DNA from: Sphacelaria rigidula
Taxonomy: Eukaryota; Phaeophyceae; Sphacelariales
Direction: 5' to 3'
Assembly: GCA_964200075.2 (NCBI GenBank)
Contig: CAXNAA020000114.1
Span: 1 to 27,629 of the forward strand
DNA: 27,629 nt
Shown: positions 9,783 to 19,499 of the stretch, in pieces
Numbering within the stretch: position 1 is the first letter of the stretch
How the letters are laid out: each line of letters begins with the position of its first letter
The notes under the pieces: model-generated
Told to the model about the DNA's origin: nothing
Databases searched by the model: none
What the model saw: only the letters and a program-made list of their open reading frames with translations
Program-made: the position numbers and the translations under genes

Positions 9783-10253
9783 ATGAACGATTGGGTTCAA
9801 GGACGGGATGGGGAGCGTACCAAAAGGGCAAAAGCGAGTTCCAATGGTAGTGGTGGTGGCGGCGGCGGCGGCGGTGCTGGTTATGGTTCCGGTTCTCTTG
9901 CTCCTCCTCCTCGTAGTGGCGGTGATGGTCGTCGTCAGCATGGTTGGGTGAGAATGAATCCCCTTGCGTGCATTGGCTTGCAGTGGAACGACTCGCTACC
10001 GTTACAAAAGTTGATAAAATGCCGTCCTCCAGGAAAAGGGGGTATCGACTGCATACGTCTCGTGCCTCAACCAAGGCCCGCTCGTTCTAAGCGGAGGCCT
10101 GATCTCTTTGTTCACCACTTTTCTAACTTAGAGGGTCATACATCTTACGTCTCTTTACCTACCGCCACTGCTCATGCTGAGGTCGTGCCGAGTAATGATT
10201 ACTGGGAAATCGGAAACGATGCAAAATCCGGAAATAACCAGAGTAACGCTTGA
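9783..10253 (+). CDS. Hypothetical protein exon(s), glycine-rich N-terminus
   Basis: The ATG at 9783 follows a pyrimidine-rich stretch and opens MNDWVQGRDGERTKRAKASS, then a glycine run encoded by GGT/GGC codons. A good splice donor (GG|GTGAGA, intron from 9948) ends a 55-codon first exon in phase 0; TCCTCCAG at 10025-10032 could be the acceptor of an 82-base intron. Without splicing the frame stays open to 10253. The charged N-terminus with KRAK could be a nuclear signal, but I recognise no domain. A 267-codon antisense frame (9271-10074) overlaps and looks like a shadow. Gene status is inferred. Confidence 0.3.
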   Translation: MNDWVQGRDGERTKRAKASSNGSGGGGGGGGAGYGSGSLAPPPRSGGDGRRQHGWVRMNPLACIGLQWNDSLPLQKLIKCRPPGKGGIDCIRLVPQPRPARSKRRPDLFVHHFSNLEGHTSYVSLPTATAHAEVVPSNDYWEIGNDAKSGNNQSNA

Positions 10254-10496
10254 CTTCGTTTGCACATTTATAACAGAACAAATACGCCGGGAAAGGGAAG
10301 GACGTCGTACAGGCTATCGAGGGGGGAGGGAAGGGGGGGGGCATTCTCGTGTTAAACAGGCTCAGAAAGCAGTGGCTGTGATTATGCATGCCGGTTTGCG
10401 GTTGCTGCTTTTAATATCAAACAGCTACCGCTGTGTGCCAGGGTCCCCGAGGGACAATTATATTCCCCCAACTGATGAATGACGGCAAAGTTGATG

Positions 10497-11268
10497 ATCA
10501 TGGCGATACCCGTATAAATATCAGCACAACCCCCGACTCCCCCCGGAGGAATTGGAACTCAGAAGGGACAGAATCTTGTCGCTGTACAACACAAAAACAT
10601 CACCACTTGCCACTACCCCTCTGGCCCTCCCCCTCGCGATCCAACCTACCCCCCCCCCTCCCCGCCCGACCTCGGACCCTGGTCGACATTGCAAATCACA
10701 GCCCTCTGCGCCCGCGGTCTCGTCTAGTGGGCCTCCAAAGAGTGTCCCTGTCACGCCCTCATGGTATCAACCATCGCTATGGGTAGCCTCCACCACAGTC
10801 GCGACAGCGGCCCCGGTGGCTCCGGCGGCTCAGGCGTCAGTTGCGTCCGTGCCGCCATTATTTCCTTCAATGGCTAGTGGAGCCATCCCTAATGCCGCGG
10901 TCACGACGGCACCGACAGCAGCAGCGCCCTCACCTGCCGCTACCAACACGGGAATGCCATGGGGAACTCTAGGATCTACGGCGGCGGCAAACCCGTTTCT
11001 AGGACCCATGGGGTTGGCCGTGGGCACAGGTGCCCCGATGGCAACGCCCGCCCCAACCCCTTCTGCAATGGGCACGGCAACCCACTACGCTGGGGTTTAC
11101 AGCGCCCCACACCACCAGCAGCAGCACCAGCAGCAGCAACAAGCACCAGCATCGCACGCTCCGATGTTCTTTGTCAACACGACTGGAGGACCAGCAGCAC
11201 AGTTGCCCATCCCATCGCAGGTGATACCTCAGGTAGCTCATGCAACACAAACTACATCACGTTGGTAC
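10497..11268 (+). CDS. Hypothetical protein exon, Pro/Ala-rich with a Gln/His tract
   Basis: An open frame of about 257 codons with no ATG near its 5' end, as expected for an internal exon; AAATATCAG at about 10523 is a possible acceptor. It begins with a charged, probably helical segment (PPEELELRRDRILSLYN), continues with long Pro-, Ala-, Thr- and Gly-rich disordered sequence, and then a Gln/His tract encoded by CAG/CAC repeats (11110-11150). Candidate donors lie at 11265 (GTACGT) and 11269 (GTTACG). A possible next exon begins after TAGCAG at 11400 with QFFTVSGAEAIIGTKPIG. Disordered, Q-rich proteins of this type are often regulatory or RNA-binding, but no domain shows that here. Confidence 0.38.
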
Positions 11269-11400
11269 GTTACGTACGAGATTTGGTCACTGGTTACATA
11301 TACTCTTTTTTTATGCGAGTACCCAACATCTGCGACCCTTTTGTCGGATCCCTGAGCGGAAGACAAGGAGTATCCGGGGTTTCAAGCCCACAAGTAGCAG

Positions 11401-11500
11401 CAGTTCTTCACGGTCAGTGGAGCAGAAGCAATAATCGGAACAAAACCAATTGGATCAGAGCTATTTTCCTCAAAAAAATCGTTTTCCCCATTGTAACGGC
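11401..11500 (+). CDS. Possible short exon following the Gln-rich exon
   Basis: After the acceptor-like CAAGTAGCAG (to 11400), a frame reads about 31 codons to a TAA. It is in phase with the preceding exon only if the weaker donor at 11269 is used. It could be the terminal exon of that gene. Evidence is limited to frame and splice-site compatibility. Confidence 0.2.
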
Positions 11501-11884
11501 TCGAGTCATCCATCGATGTTCTCGTTTCCCAAAAGTAGGGTTCGTGTTTGACAACGAAGTCCTCTGGTAGCCTACCACGAGAACCCTCCGCACCGTATGG
11601 GTTCCAAGCCTTGGGAAAAAGGCTACACAAACATACACCATGCAACATACACGTTGACCATGTCCAACATCTGCGCCTTCGGGGAAACTGAACTTTATTA
11701 TTTGGTTTCTTTATGTACTCACGTATACGATTATCAGGTTTCGTGTAACCGTCGTTTCCTCATCGCATGTGCCACGGAGGTACAACATTATGAGAACCCG
11801 CCCACATCTCTCCCAATACTGAAAATAATCCGACACATTTGAGCGCACTATGACCGCAAGTGGCAATGTGGTGGACAAAAAAAG

Positions 11885-12142
11885 ATGAATTCAATGATGA
11901 AAATACTTTTCTCCAGTTTTCAGCAAAAACCAGACTTCAATCGGCGGACGGCTACGAATTGCCCTTTACCCCGTCAAATATTGAGACCAGTGCAACGAAC
12001 GAGTGTGGAAGATAGCGCGAAAAACCTAGCACAAGCAAGTTCGAAACAAGCAATGGGGGAAACTGGAATAATGTCACTTATTAAAGAGTCGGATGTTTTG
12101 CCGCAGATGAAGGGCGGTCGCCGTATTCTGACCCACTATTGA
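11885..12142 (+). other. Open frames of unknown status
   Basis: Two overlapping plus-strand frames cover this stretch. One contains DEFNDENTFLQFSAKTRLQS, starts at an ATG near 11868 and ends at a TAG near 12010; the other is an 85-codon frame to 12142. A shift between frames near 12000 would join the two more protein-like halves. This is either a decayed gene or chance; I do not recognise a family. Confidence 0.15.
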
Positions 12143-12447
12143 TACCCATATACAAGACACAGCGGCGGCGAACGCTGGGGATAAGCTGTACAAGCATGGA
12201 GAGTCCGTAAAAACAGGAATGCTCTAGACTCGAGCCGTGCCTATAAGGCACCATATTTTACTATTTGTAGGAGGTTTCGATGGGAAAATGCTTGAATGTT
12301 GCGCAAGGTGGGGGTGGATATCAACCGGTCAGCATTTATCGGTTACAGCTGTGCAAGGAAAACGTCATAACGCGACGGAACCAGAGCCCTAGAGTATAAC
12401 AGTGACTTACTGAGTTTCGTTTGTCCTTGGTTTCTCGCCGCTGGCAG

Positions 12448-12597
12448 GTCTTGTTCCCGTCGTCTGGTCAGGCTCCCACTCCGATGGATGTGGTACGTGT
12501 TGTTGCTGAACGATATCACCCTGGTAGATCTTTGGATCATTGTGGTATGGTCATACTTCGAAGTACGTGGTCTCTGAACGCGTTTTGTCTTGTCAAT
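12448..12597 (+). CDS. Candidate internal exon, unknown protein
   Basis: A 150-base block between a pyrimidine-rich acceptor (TTTCTCGCCGCTGGCAG, ending 12447) and a strong donor (AAT|GTAAGA at 12598). It is open in phase 0 for exactly 50 codons. With a 56-base intron (12598-12653, ending GATTGACAG) it joins in phase to the block at 12654. The product is not recognised. A second frame is also open over most of this block, so the reading frame is not certain. Confidence 0.28.
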
Positions 12598-12653
12598 GTA
12601 AGACGACGAGGAGGAGATCCCGTGCTGTTCCCGTGCTACAAGAAGATTGACAG

Positions 12654-12839
12654 CCGATAAAATCGTCAATGTTGAAGACTTGCTTGCTTGCAATGGCGAA
12701 CCAGAATTCACGAAGTGACTCTTGTCAGAGTAAAGCGGAGAGGGGTTCGGTCGGCGTTTTGCCACGTGCTCCAACGCAAGTAGAAGATCACAACTTTGAG
12801 CGACATGAAACTGTGGAAGTTATGGAAGCACATGAATAA
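12654..12839 (+). CDS. Candidate 3' exon, unknown protein
   Basis: Begins after the acceptor-like GATTGACAG. Joined to the 12448-12597 block, the frame continues for 61 codons to a TAA at 12837-12839. It includes an internal ATG at 12693 (MANQNSRSDSCQSKAERG) and ends in an acidic, Glu/His-rich tail. The agreement of phase across the proposed 56-base intron is the main support. No domain is recognised. A 102-codon frame (12796-13104) overlaps its end and could belong to a following exon. Confidence 0.25.
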   Translation, partial: PIKSSMLKTCLLAMANQNSRSDSCQSKAERGSVGVLPRAPTQVEDHNFERHETVEVMEAHE

Positions 12840-13224
12840 CTCACTAAAGCCCAAGGCGTGTTGTCGGTACTGCAATTGCGGAAGAGATATAACTATCCCG
12901 CCTAGCGCTGGTGATCAAGATTATGAAAAGCTAGCTACCCGTGTGGGTGAGCTGGTTTGCTGCTCTATGAATGAGAGGAGATACAATCAAACGCCTGAAG
13001 AGGGATTCATAGGTATCTTTCGACCTTACAAAGTCGTCCCGCGGAAGGAGGGAGTGGGTGAGATAATATCGAACTACTATGGGGGTAAATACGTAGGTGC
13101 ATAATAGCATGTGTGAGGGCCATCAAAGTGTTCCAAACGTCTGGAAAAAGAAACTGGAAACAAGCCAACATAGCGTGTATCAATATCTGACACAAGGGTT
13201 TATACCCGACTCGTGTGTTGACAG

Positions 13225-13302
13225 GAAGATGGCGGTGATTCGGCAACTGCTGCTACATCCCCGACTCCAATGCACGTGGAGGAGTATGATCTCTTCCGCA
13301 TT
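13225..13302 (+). CDS. Candidate internal exon, unknown protein
   Basis: A 78-base block between the acceptor-like GTGTTGACAG (ending 13224) and a near-consensus donor (ATT|GTGAGTAGG at 13303). It is open in phase 0 for 26 codons and includes SPTPMHVEEYDLFRI. The phase does not match an obvious neighbouring exon, so membership in the same gene as the 12.4-12.8 kb blocks is unproven. Confidence 0.22.
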
Positions 13303-15600
13303 GTGAGTAGGAAGCATCACTGAATATTTTCTCACGATCTGTACGCTCGTGTATTTCGCGTTCGTGCGGTTTCATGTCTTAGATCGGCTAGATGTGATCG
13401 TCTAAAGGAAACGTGTGACGTTTTTGATCGTTGCCTTGTAACCGATCGTGAAATACAATCGTTTCCGAGTCAAATATCAGAAAGGGCAGGCCATTTGCTG
13501 AGGAGCTAGAATACTGCCCGACAAAGTGGAAATATTGGTAGCCCGCAAGTTGTCTGCCAAGCGAACACTTGACCTCCGTGCTACTCTAGAGCGCTTACTA
13601 GGTCAGGGGTGAAGTGTCCGCTTGATGAAGAAAATGTGATGTTTGTGGATTAACCCCGCCTTGAGCACATCAGATGTCTGTAAGGCCGCGCCCCTTTCAA
13701 GCGTATGTTCTGTTCGAGACACGGATTTCAGTAGCAAAATATCACGCTCGGATTTCACGAATCTCGTACCTCAAACAGGCCTTTGACCTCTGAAGTGCTT
13801 AGCACTGAGTGTTCACTGGTTCAGAGGTCGAATATCTGCTTCGGGACGAATGCTGGGATAATCGTATCTCAGACGGGATCGCCCAGTGCTTTCTTACTAT
13901 AATACTGAACCTGTGAAAAGCACGGTGGTGCGAAGACTGAGTAGATAAAATGACCTCGTGCTTGCTACACAGGCACCAATGAAAGCAGCACTGGTCAAGG
14001 AGAGGAAGAGCAAGGATCCAAGGCAGCCCCGCATCTGATGTCTCACATTTTGATCATCCGCTCAAGTATCTCGCCGGTCATCACACCGATTTTCCCCGAA
14101 TTGTCGAATACGCCTGGGACATCATACATGGGACATCTCAACAATTCATCGCACCGACATACCCCAAATCGTCACCATAGTCGCGTAAGCACACATGCGC
14201 ACCAAGAAGTACGTTACACCCTATTCTACAGGTGGTCACCGAGCAGCCTTGTCGAGTCTAAACAGGCCAACGCCTCAGTTGGTGTCGTCTTGGTTCAAGT
14301 GGAAGAATGACCGGCAGTTACAATCACAGCCTCCTAGCAGCCAAAGGGGAAATTTGCTTGCCTACGGTTTGCGTGAGGTTCGTGCACTAAGCCGTACACC
14401 CGAGGAAAGTTTACATGGTTTGCCATGATGGAGTAATCAAACTTCCCAATATCGATTTGCGTGCCCATTTCCACACATACGGGCATTCAGACCCCGTAGT
14501 AAGTAGATATTCAGTCGTTCTGGATTCGACTCCCGTAAGCGTCGGAACACGCGAAGATCAAGTCATTCCTACCCTTTTGCAACCTGAGCGTATGAATATT
14601 CTACACTCGAATTCTGCACTGAATGAAAGGAACGAACACACTGTCCGTGCTGTCAGGTGTTGGAATTGAACTACAGAGAACATCACCCTCTCCTTCACAG
14701 CGGCATCTCCTTCAGTCAAGCTTTCAAACTTCTTACTTTCGCCGTGCTCGGAGCCCATCCCTATTCTTCCGAGAATCTATATTGCAGCAGCAGAATTTTG
14801 TCGCGGCTCCGTCCGGCTTTCGGTTTCCTCCCCTGGTGTCGGGCAATACATGAGTTATAGAGCCACTTGTTGCGTGCGAGAACACTCCGGGTACGTCAAT
14901 GCGTGAATCATTCAAGGCCACCGTTACATACGCTGACACCGCTTATCGACACCCAACAGCTGCCGGCAGTATGGTGCTGTAGGGAAGAGTATGTACGATG
15001 TTGTTGGAAAATGTTCTCAGATCGTATGGCTGTCTGCACTGCACACGTCGCGAATTCCTCCGAGCTTTGTACATGCTAGGATATCGAACGAAATACCTAT
15101 GAAAGGATACGAGTCGATTCAAAAGCTAAACACGACGATATGTGATGCCCCCTACGGTTCGTCCTAGGAATGGCGTGCATCAGCCGGTAAACCAACAAGA
15201 CGCGCAAAAACGGCATCTCAACCACCCCTTTGGTTTTTCGCGTGAATCGAGAACTCCTGCGCCCTCCTCTGCGATACCATGCCCATCGTGTGTCCGGTAG
15301 GCGAAATCTATTTTCGATCAAGTATCGACATTGTTGCAAACAGCGTCCGACGCAGACAGGAGGCTGTTCGAGAACGTTGGGCGCCCAGAGTTTGAGGCGA
15401 GATGGTGAGAGCACTACCAGCACCATATGCATGCATGAATACCCAAGCCAAGCCTTTCTCGAGTGGAATGATGATGAGACGGCGAGACTAGACTATAGTA
15501 CGATCGAGAATATTGCTATCTCGGAGCCGCGTGTATTTTCCCCCGACTAGGAGGTGATGTCATTATGTGGCACAATTGTTAGTAGTCCAAATGATACGCG
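13303..15600. other. Unassigned; short open frames on plus strand
   Basis: Several frames of 70-90 codons occur (for example 14195-14428, 14415-14669 and 14623-14853 on the plus strand, 15097-15432 on the minus strand). None is long enough to be significant alone or matches a family I know. Neighbouring open stretches change frame every 100-250 bases, which would fit either short exons or a decayed gene. No repeat structure was seen. Confidence 0.25.
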
Positions 15601-15621
15601 TAAGGTAGCATGCAAGGGTGA

Positions 15622-15844
15622 AGTCATGCTACGATACGGGGGATGTTCGATTCCATGAAAAAATGGGCTCACAAATGCTTTACATGTATCTGGATAAACG
15701 CGGCGTCAAGCAGTATAAATGAACGTTATTCATCGGAATCAAGCGCGTTTGAACAACCGTTGCTGCTATTAACGACGATTTCAAGTAGAATTTCGTGGAA
15801 GAAAACTCCCCGGAATACCCCCACCCCTATCGTAGCATTACTCG
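15622..15844. mobile_element. TIR element family T1, copy C (about 220 bp)
   Basis: The left end contains CATGCTACGATACGGGGG (from 15625) and the right end contains CACCCCTATCGTAGCATTAC (from 15822), whose complement is the same terminal motif as in copies A and B. The interior between the ends does not resemble A or B, so this is a different subfamily using the same termini. No target-site duplication is clear. Overlapping frames on both strands here (144-145 codons) are not supported as genes. Confidence 0.6.
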
Positions 15845-16111
15845 GTGGTCGCGGCCGGCTACGGTCGAACGTTGTGATGGGCCGGTTGTGTTTCAACTGC
15901 GGATGTCGAACTCCGACATACCGTACAGTACGCAGTGGTAGCGGAGGTGTCGCTTCTAGCACTGTGACTACGCATTCGAAACACCAACCTCTGTCGCTTG
16001 CCTGCAAACGTTCATTAAGCGCCCTGTGTAGATACGACGGCATTGCTGTAGTATCAAGTACGACAAGGTTTGCATAGTCCACGGCATCTCGAAACATGAA
16101 GCGGACAGTAT

Positions 16112-16690
16112 GGAGGTGTGCATAAGTTGAGGTGGTGAGATTTTCTGACCAGTGAATCTTCATGCCTAAATAAAGTACACATAATATTTTCGTGGATCTC
16201 TTGAATGATCGGAAATCAAAACCACTCGTTCGCTATAATTGTCATGACCAGTACCTCTTGAATTATTCGAGCTACCACAAGAAGACAGTTGGCACGCATG
16301 GAATTCGTCGTAGCCGCATGGTGAGATCCATCTCATCGTCATCAAGTACTTCTGCCCAATCATGTTTCACGGGCGCTGTCGACTATCTCGTTCGTGGAGT
16401 GTCCGGTACTGTAACATGCGAAGTGACGGGAGCGGTCCGACCGAAACAGGCAGACACGAGGTGGTGCGCACGACCGATGAACAACACCTCATGGGTACGT
16501 CGTGAACGGAAAGCCTGACCTCATGTACTTCACTCACCCTCCCCGCGCCCTTACACTACGAATGCCTTGTAGGCGTGACCCCACGTACCTGGACTCGTTA
16601 GCGACAACCATCGAAGCGTACTTCTTCACCACAACCACCTACCCGCCTGAGGACCACGAGTGCTGACGACAGCATCAACCAGCTCAGTGT
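16112..16690 (+). repeat. Duplicated unit D, copy 1
   Basis: This segment is repeated in direct orientation at 16940-17512. Matching blocks include TCTTGAATGATCGRAAATCA, AAACCACTCGTTCGCTATA, GTTGGCACGCAYGGAATTC and GTGACGGGAGCGGTC, continuing to GGACCACGAGTGCTGAC. Its 3' part (about 16460-16690) is also present as an inverted copy immediately downstream at 16710-16940, forming a long hairpin. Confidence 0.85.
16192..16518 (+). CDS. Hypothetical protein in unit D, copy 1
   Basis: A 108-codon frame containing LNDRKSKPLVRY, GTHGIRRSRM and GTVTCEVTGAV, all conserved in copy 2. Against copy 2, about 88 codons align without an indel, and by my count roughly half of about 36 base differences fall at third codon positions, many synonymous. 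That suggests past selection on this frame. A second conserved frame follows after a frame change (about 16519-16671), reading THPPRALTLRM and ending TYPPEDHEC before TGA, so the original gene probably had an intron or has since been broken. The family is not recognised. The ATG at 16192 is not conserved in copy 2. Confidence 0.35.
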   Translation: MDLLNDRKSKPLVRYNCHDQYLLNYSSYHKKTVGTHGIRRSRMVRSISSSSSTSAQSCFTGAVDYLVRGVSGTVTCEVTGAVRPKQADTRWCARPMNNTSWVRRERKA

Positions 16691-16940
16691 CCTTATGATC
16701 TTGATGAGTACACTGAGCTGGTTGATGCTGTCGTCAGCACTCGTGGTCCTCAGGCGGGTAGGTGGTTGTGATGAAGAAGTACGCTTCGATGGTTGTCGCT
16801 AACGAGTCTAGGTACGTAGGGTCACGCCTACAAGGCATTCGTAGTGTAAGGGCGTGGGGAGGGTGAGTGGAGTAGATGAGGTTAGCATTGCTGTTCACGA
16901 CGTATCAATGAGGTTTGCGCATCGATCGTCCGATACACGT
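16460..16940. repeat. Long hairpin: two ~230 bp arms around a 19-base loop
   Basis: Arms 16460-16690 and 16710-16940 are inverted copies around a loop at 16691-16709. The inner ~170 bp differ at only about eight positions; the outer part is more diverged. A transcript across both arms would form extended double-stranded RNA. The right arm ends where copy 2 of unit D begins. Confidence 0.88.
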
Positions 16941-17512
16941 TTCGTAAGTGGAGGTGAGGAGGTCTTTTGATTGGTGAATCCTCATGCCTAGAGAGTAGAT
17001 ATGGCACTTTCGTTGATATCTTGAATGATCGAAAATCAAAACCACTCGTTCGCTATAGTTTGTATCACCAGTACCTCTTAAATTACTCCAGCTATCACAA
17101 AAAATCAGTTGGCACGCACGGAATTCGTCGTAGCCGTATGTTGCGATCTATCTCATCGTCATCAAGTACTCATGCTCGATCATGTTTGCCGGACGCCGTC
17201 GACTATGCTGTTCGTGGAGTTTGCGGTACTGTAACATGCGAGGTGACGGGAGCGGTCTGAGCGAAACAATAAGATACAAACGTGTATCAGACGATCGATG
17301 AACAACACCTCATGGATACGTCGTGAACTGGCGACGCTAACATCATGTACTCCACCCACCCTTTCTGCGTCCTTACACTACGAATGCGTTGTAGGCGGGA
17401 CCCCACGTACCTGGACGAGTTCACGGCGAACATGGAGAGGTACGTTGTCACGACCATCACCTACCCGCCGGAGGACCACGAGTGCTGACCTTATCAAGCA
17501 GCTCTGTGGGGA
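16940..17512 (+). repeat. Duplicated unit D, copy 2
   Basis: Direct copy of 16112-16690, visibly more diverged from copy 1 than the hairpin arms are from each other. Homology runs from a GAGGTGAGGAG-like start through CCTCATGCCTA to GGACCACGAGTGCTGACC and a degenerate tail. Confidence 0.85.
16967..17260 (+). CDS. Hypothetical protein in unit D, copy 2
   Basis: A 97-codon frame, paralogous to the frame at 16192 from LNDRKSKPLVRY to GTVTCEVTGAV. Conserved parts include YHQYLLNYSSYHKK and a serine run. It stops two codons earlier than its relative would, at a TGA replacing an arginine codon. The C-terminal conserved frame continues separately at about 17340-17490 (THPFCVLTLRM... ending TYPPEDHEC, then TGA). 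A GT...AG intron between the two conserved blocks is not obvious, so copy 2 may be a pseudogene. No family is recognised. Confidence 0.33.
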   Translation: MIGESSCLESRYGTFVDILNDRKSKPLVRYSLYHQYLLNYSSYHKKSVGTHGIRRSRMLRSISSSSSTHARSCLPDAVDYAVRGVCGTVTCEVTGAV

Positions 17513-17559
17513 GGTGGATGGTGCCGGAGCTATCTACACGTGGGATTTATAGCCTCTCT

Positions 17560-18360
17560 TTAATACGAGTTGGGACGATGTATTACTTACTGTAGTGAGA
17601 ATGTGGGGGGCTTGAGAACAAAGAAGAAACGAAAAGGAAAACATGATGAAGGGCCACACGGCTCTCTCTCTATATATATATAGAGAGAAAGGCGTGTGTC
17701 TTAGAGCTCGGCGGGGGCAACAGGGACACCAGCTGATGAGTAAATGTGCTACTGTGAGGTCAACTACCGCAGCGAAACCAGGCCCTCATGTACCTGCAGC
17801 ATGAGGCTTCGCCTGCCTGGTTGATGGTGTGGAGCAAACTTGCTAGAAAAATGCTGGAAGCAACTTTGAAAACATCACCAGACGGTGACTGGATGGTGCC
17901 ATCACGGTGTCATCTTCCTTTACGTCACGTTTACTGAGAACTTGAGGTAGAATACATGGGTATGAAGAGCCAGGAGTTGATGACGGTTGGGATGTTTTCC
18001 GGAGAAGAGACTTTCAAGGGCATCTGTCTGCTGTAACCGCGAAAAAACACATTCACGTGTCGACTACTTCCGCGCCGCAATAGGGGCATAAGTCGAGATT
18101 CTACACAGCGAGGACTTGTGCGTTGCAGTCGTGGGAAGCACGTTCTCCACTTGTTCAACCTGAGGGTTTACACCACCCTCGTGACCTAGTATATGCTGCT
18201 GAAGCTATTCAAGGCAAACGCTGTGCCAGGAGCCTGCACACCTGGGAACCAGGGGAGACTAAGGAACAGAGAACGCCGGGTGGTATTTAGACTCGCCTGC
18301 CGACGTACGACAAATGGGGGAGAAAATATCGTGTTTCAGGTGTCGGGGCAGTAAACCGGC
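17560..18360. other. Unassigned sequence with a small AT/CT palindrome
   Basis: Near 17661-17690 the sequence is a simple palindrome of CT repeats, TATATATATA and AG repeats. Downstream there are short plus-strand stretches without stops (for example 17770-17935, 17940-18035 and 18170-18290) in different frames. They could be decayed coding sequence belonging to the frame at 18361, but no motif supports this. Confidence 0.25.
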
Positions 18361-19041
18361 TTGTGCATAGTATGGAGGCATCTTGCGGGCTTGGAACACG
18401 TTACGATTCCTGCGCTCTTCGTCTTGTTCCCCACTTTCGAAAAAGTATGGGCCAATGACGCAATTCAGGGGGCGGCCGAGCAGCTCAAGCTTCCTGTACC
18501 GCGAGGAGCGGACACAATGAGGCATGGGCAAGAGGGCGCATACGGCCAACGGATGTTACAAGATACGCTATGCATATGTCATTACAAGGAGCCGCTGACA
18601 ACTGTCGGTCCTGTCGCGGACAGCACCACAGGTTGCAACAGTTTTCCAGCAAAACGCTGTGGCACCGCAACGGCAAGATTTTCAGCCGACCGAGGATACT
18701 TTCTACGAGAGCCTCCCCCCCGTAAAAAGTGGCTGGTTTGGGCGGGTAAAATCCACGCGTTAGTCGAAATGGGAATAGCCGAGCACAACGAGCAGCTGGG
18801 AATTCCCACGCTTGAGTTCGTTTTCGCCAATGGCGCCCATGTGAGGCGCTTGATGCAGTCTGAACCTAAACACCAGGCGCTGTATGACCATTTTTTCCGT
18901 GAGAATTTGTGGCTGGTTTTCTTCGGGGGGGGGGGGGGGGGCTATTGTAGAAAGTGTCCGAGATCTCCGATGCACAATGTTCGCCAGTCTCTCGAACGCC
19001 CCCTTATTTCGAGTTGTGACACGATTTCAGTAAAGGTGTAA
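18361..19041 (+). CDS. Hypothetical protein, 226 codons
   Basis: One of the longest frames in the window, and unlikely by chance. The best stretch is roughly residues 115-190 (including KIHALVEMGIAEHNEQLG and FANGAHVRRLMQSEPKHQ), of mixed helical composition and not low in complexity. A poly-G run at about 18927-18942 encodes glycines near residue 190-195 and is followed by composition unlike the rest, so the true frame may end or be shifted there. No family is recognised and there are no clear splice borders. The first ATG was taken only because it opens the frame; the true start is uncertain. Confidence 0.3.
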   Translation: MCIVWRHLAGLEHVTIPALFVLFPTFEKVWANDAIQGAAEQLKLPVPRGADTMRHGQEGAYGQRMLQDTLCICHYKEPLTTVGPVADSTTGCNSFPAKRCGTATARFSADRGYFLREPPPRKKWLVWAGKIHALVEMGIAEHNEQLGIPTLEFVFANGAHVRRLMQSEPKHQALYDHFFRENLWLVFFGGGGGGYCRKCPRSPMHNVRQSLERPLISSCDTISVKV

Positions 19042-19499
19042 TGTGTATAGGAGATTTGAGGCTGACGAGACAACGCGAAGGGTGCGAATGCCCTGTGTTT
19101 GGGAACAGCTGTATTGAGGCAACTAATATCTCCACACGTCGAGATCGAGTCGTGGTAGGTAGGAATGACGAGATTTACCGTGCAGGACTACGCAAAATTG
19201 TCGTTACGGGCGGTGACCTAGGTTCTCGGTCGCACGTCTACGCTGAGAGAGCTTGGACATGAACGACGGGCGTGTGAGAGGCTAGGTGTGTGTTTGTTGG
19301 TTGGCGAGGTATTGCTGTATATTGGATAGCGTATTCTTTAGCTTCTCGATTGTTTCGCTTTAGAGCTTCAACCCAGAGAAGAATAGACAAAATGTGCCTA
19401 TCTATGTTTCGGTTTGTTGAGGAATTCATCCAGAATTTATCGGGAGTGGCGCCTATATTTAGTGGCGCGAAATATCCACATTTTAAAGCGCAGCGTCGA

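Noticed and set aside
9271-10074. 267-codon minus-strand frame rich in Arg and His
   Set aside because: It lies opposite the GGT/GGC glycine repeat and the better-placed plus-strand frame. Its Arg/His bias comes from reading the repeat complement, and it shows no domain or splice pattern.
15643-16163. Overlapping frames of 144 and 145 codons on opposite strands
   Set aside because: Both cross the right terminal repeat of T1 copy C and neither has recognisable motifs. They cannot both be real and I could not choose.
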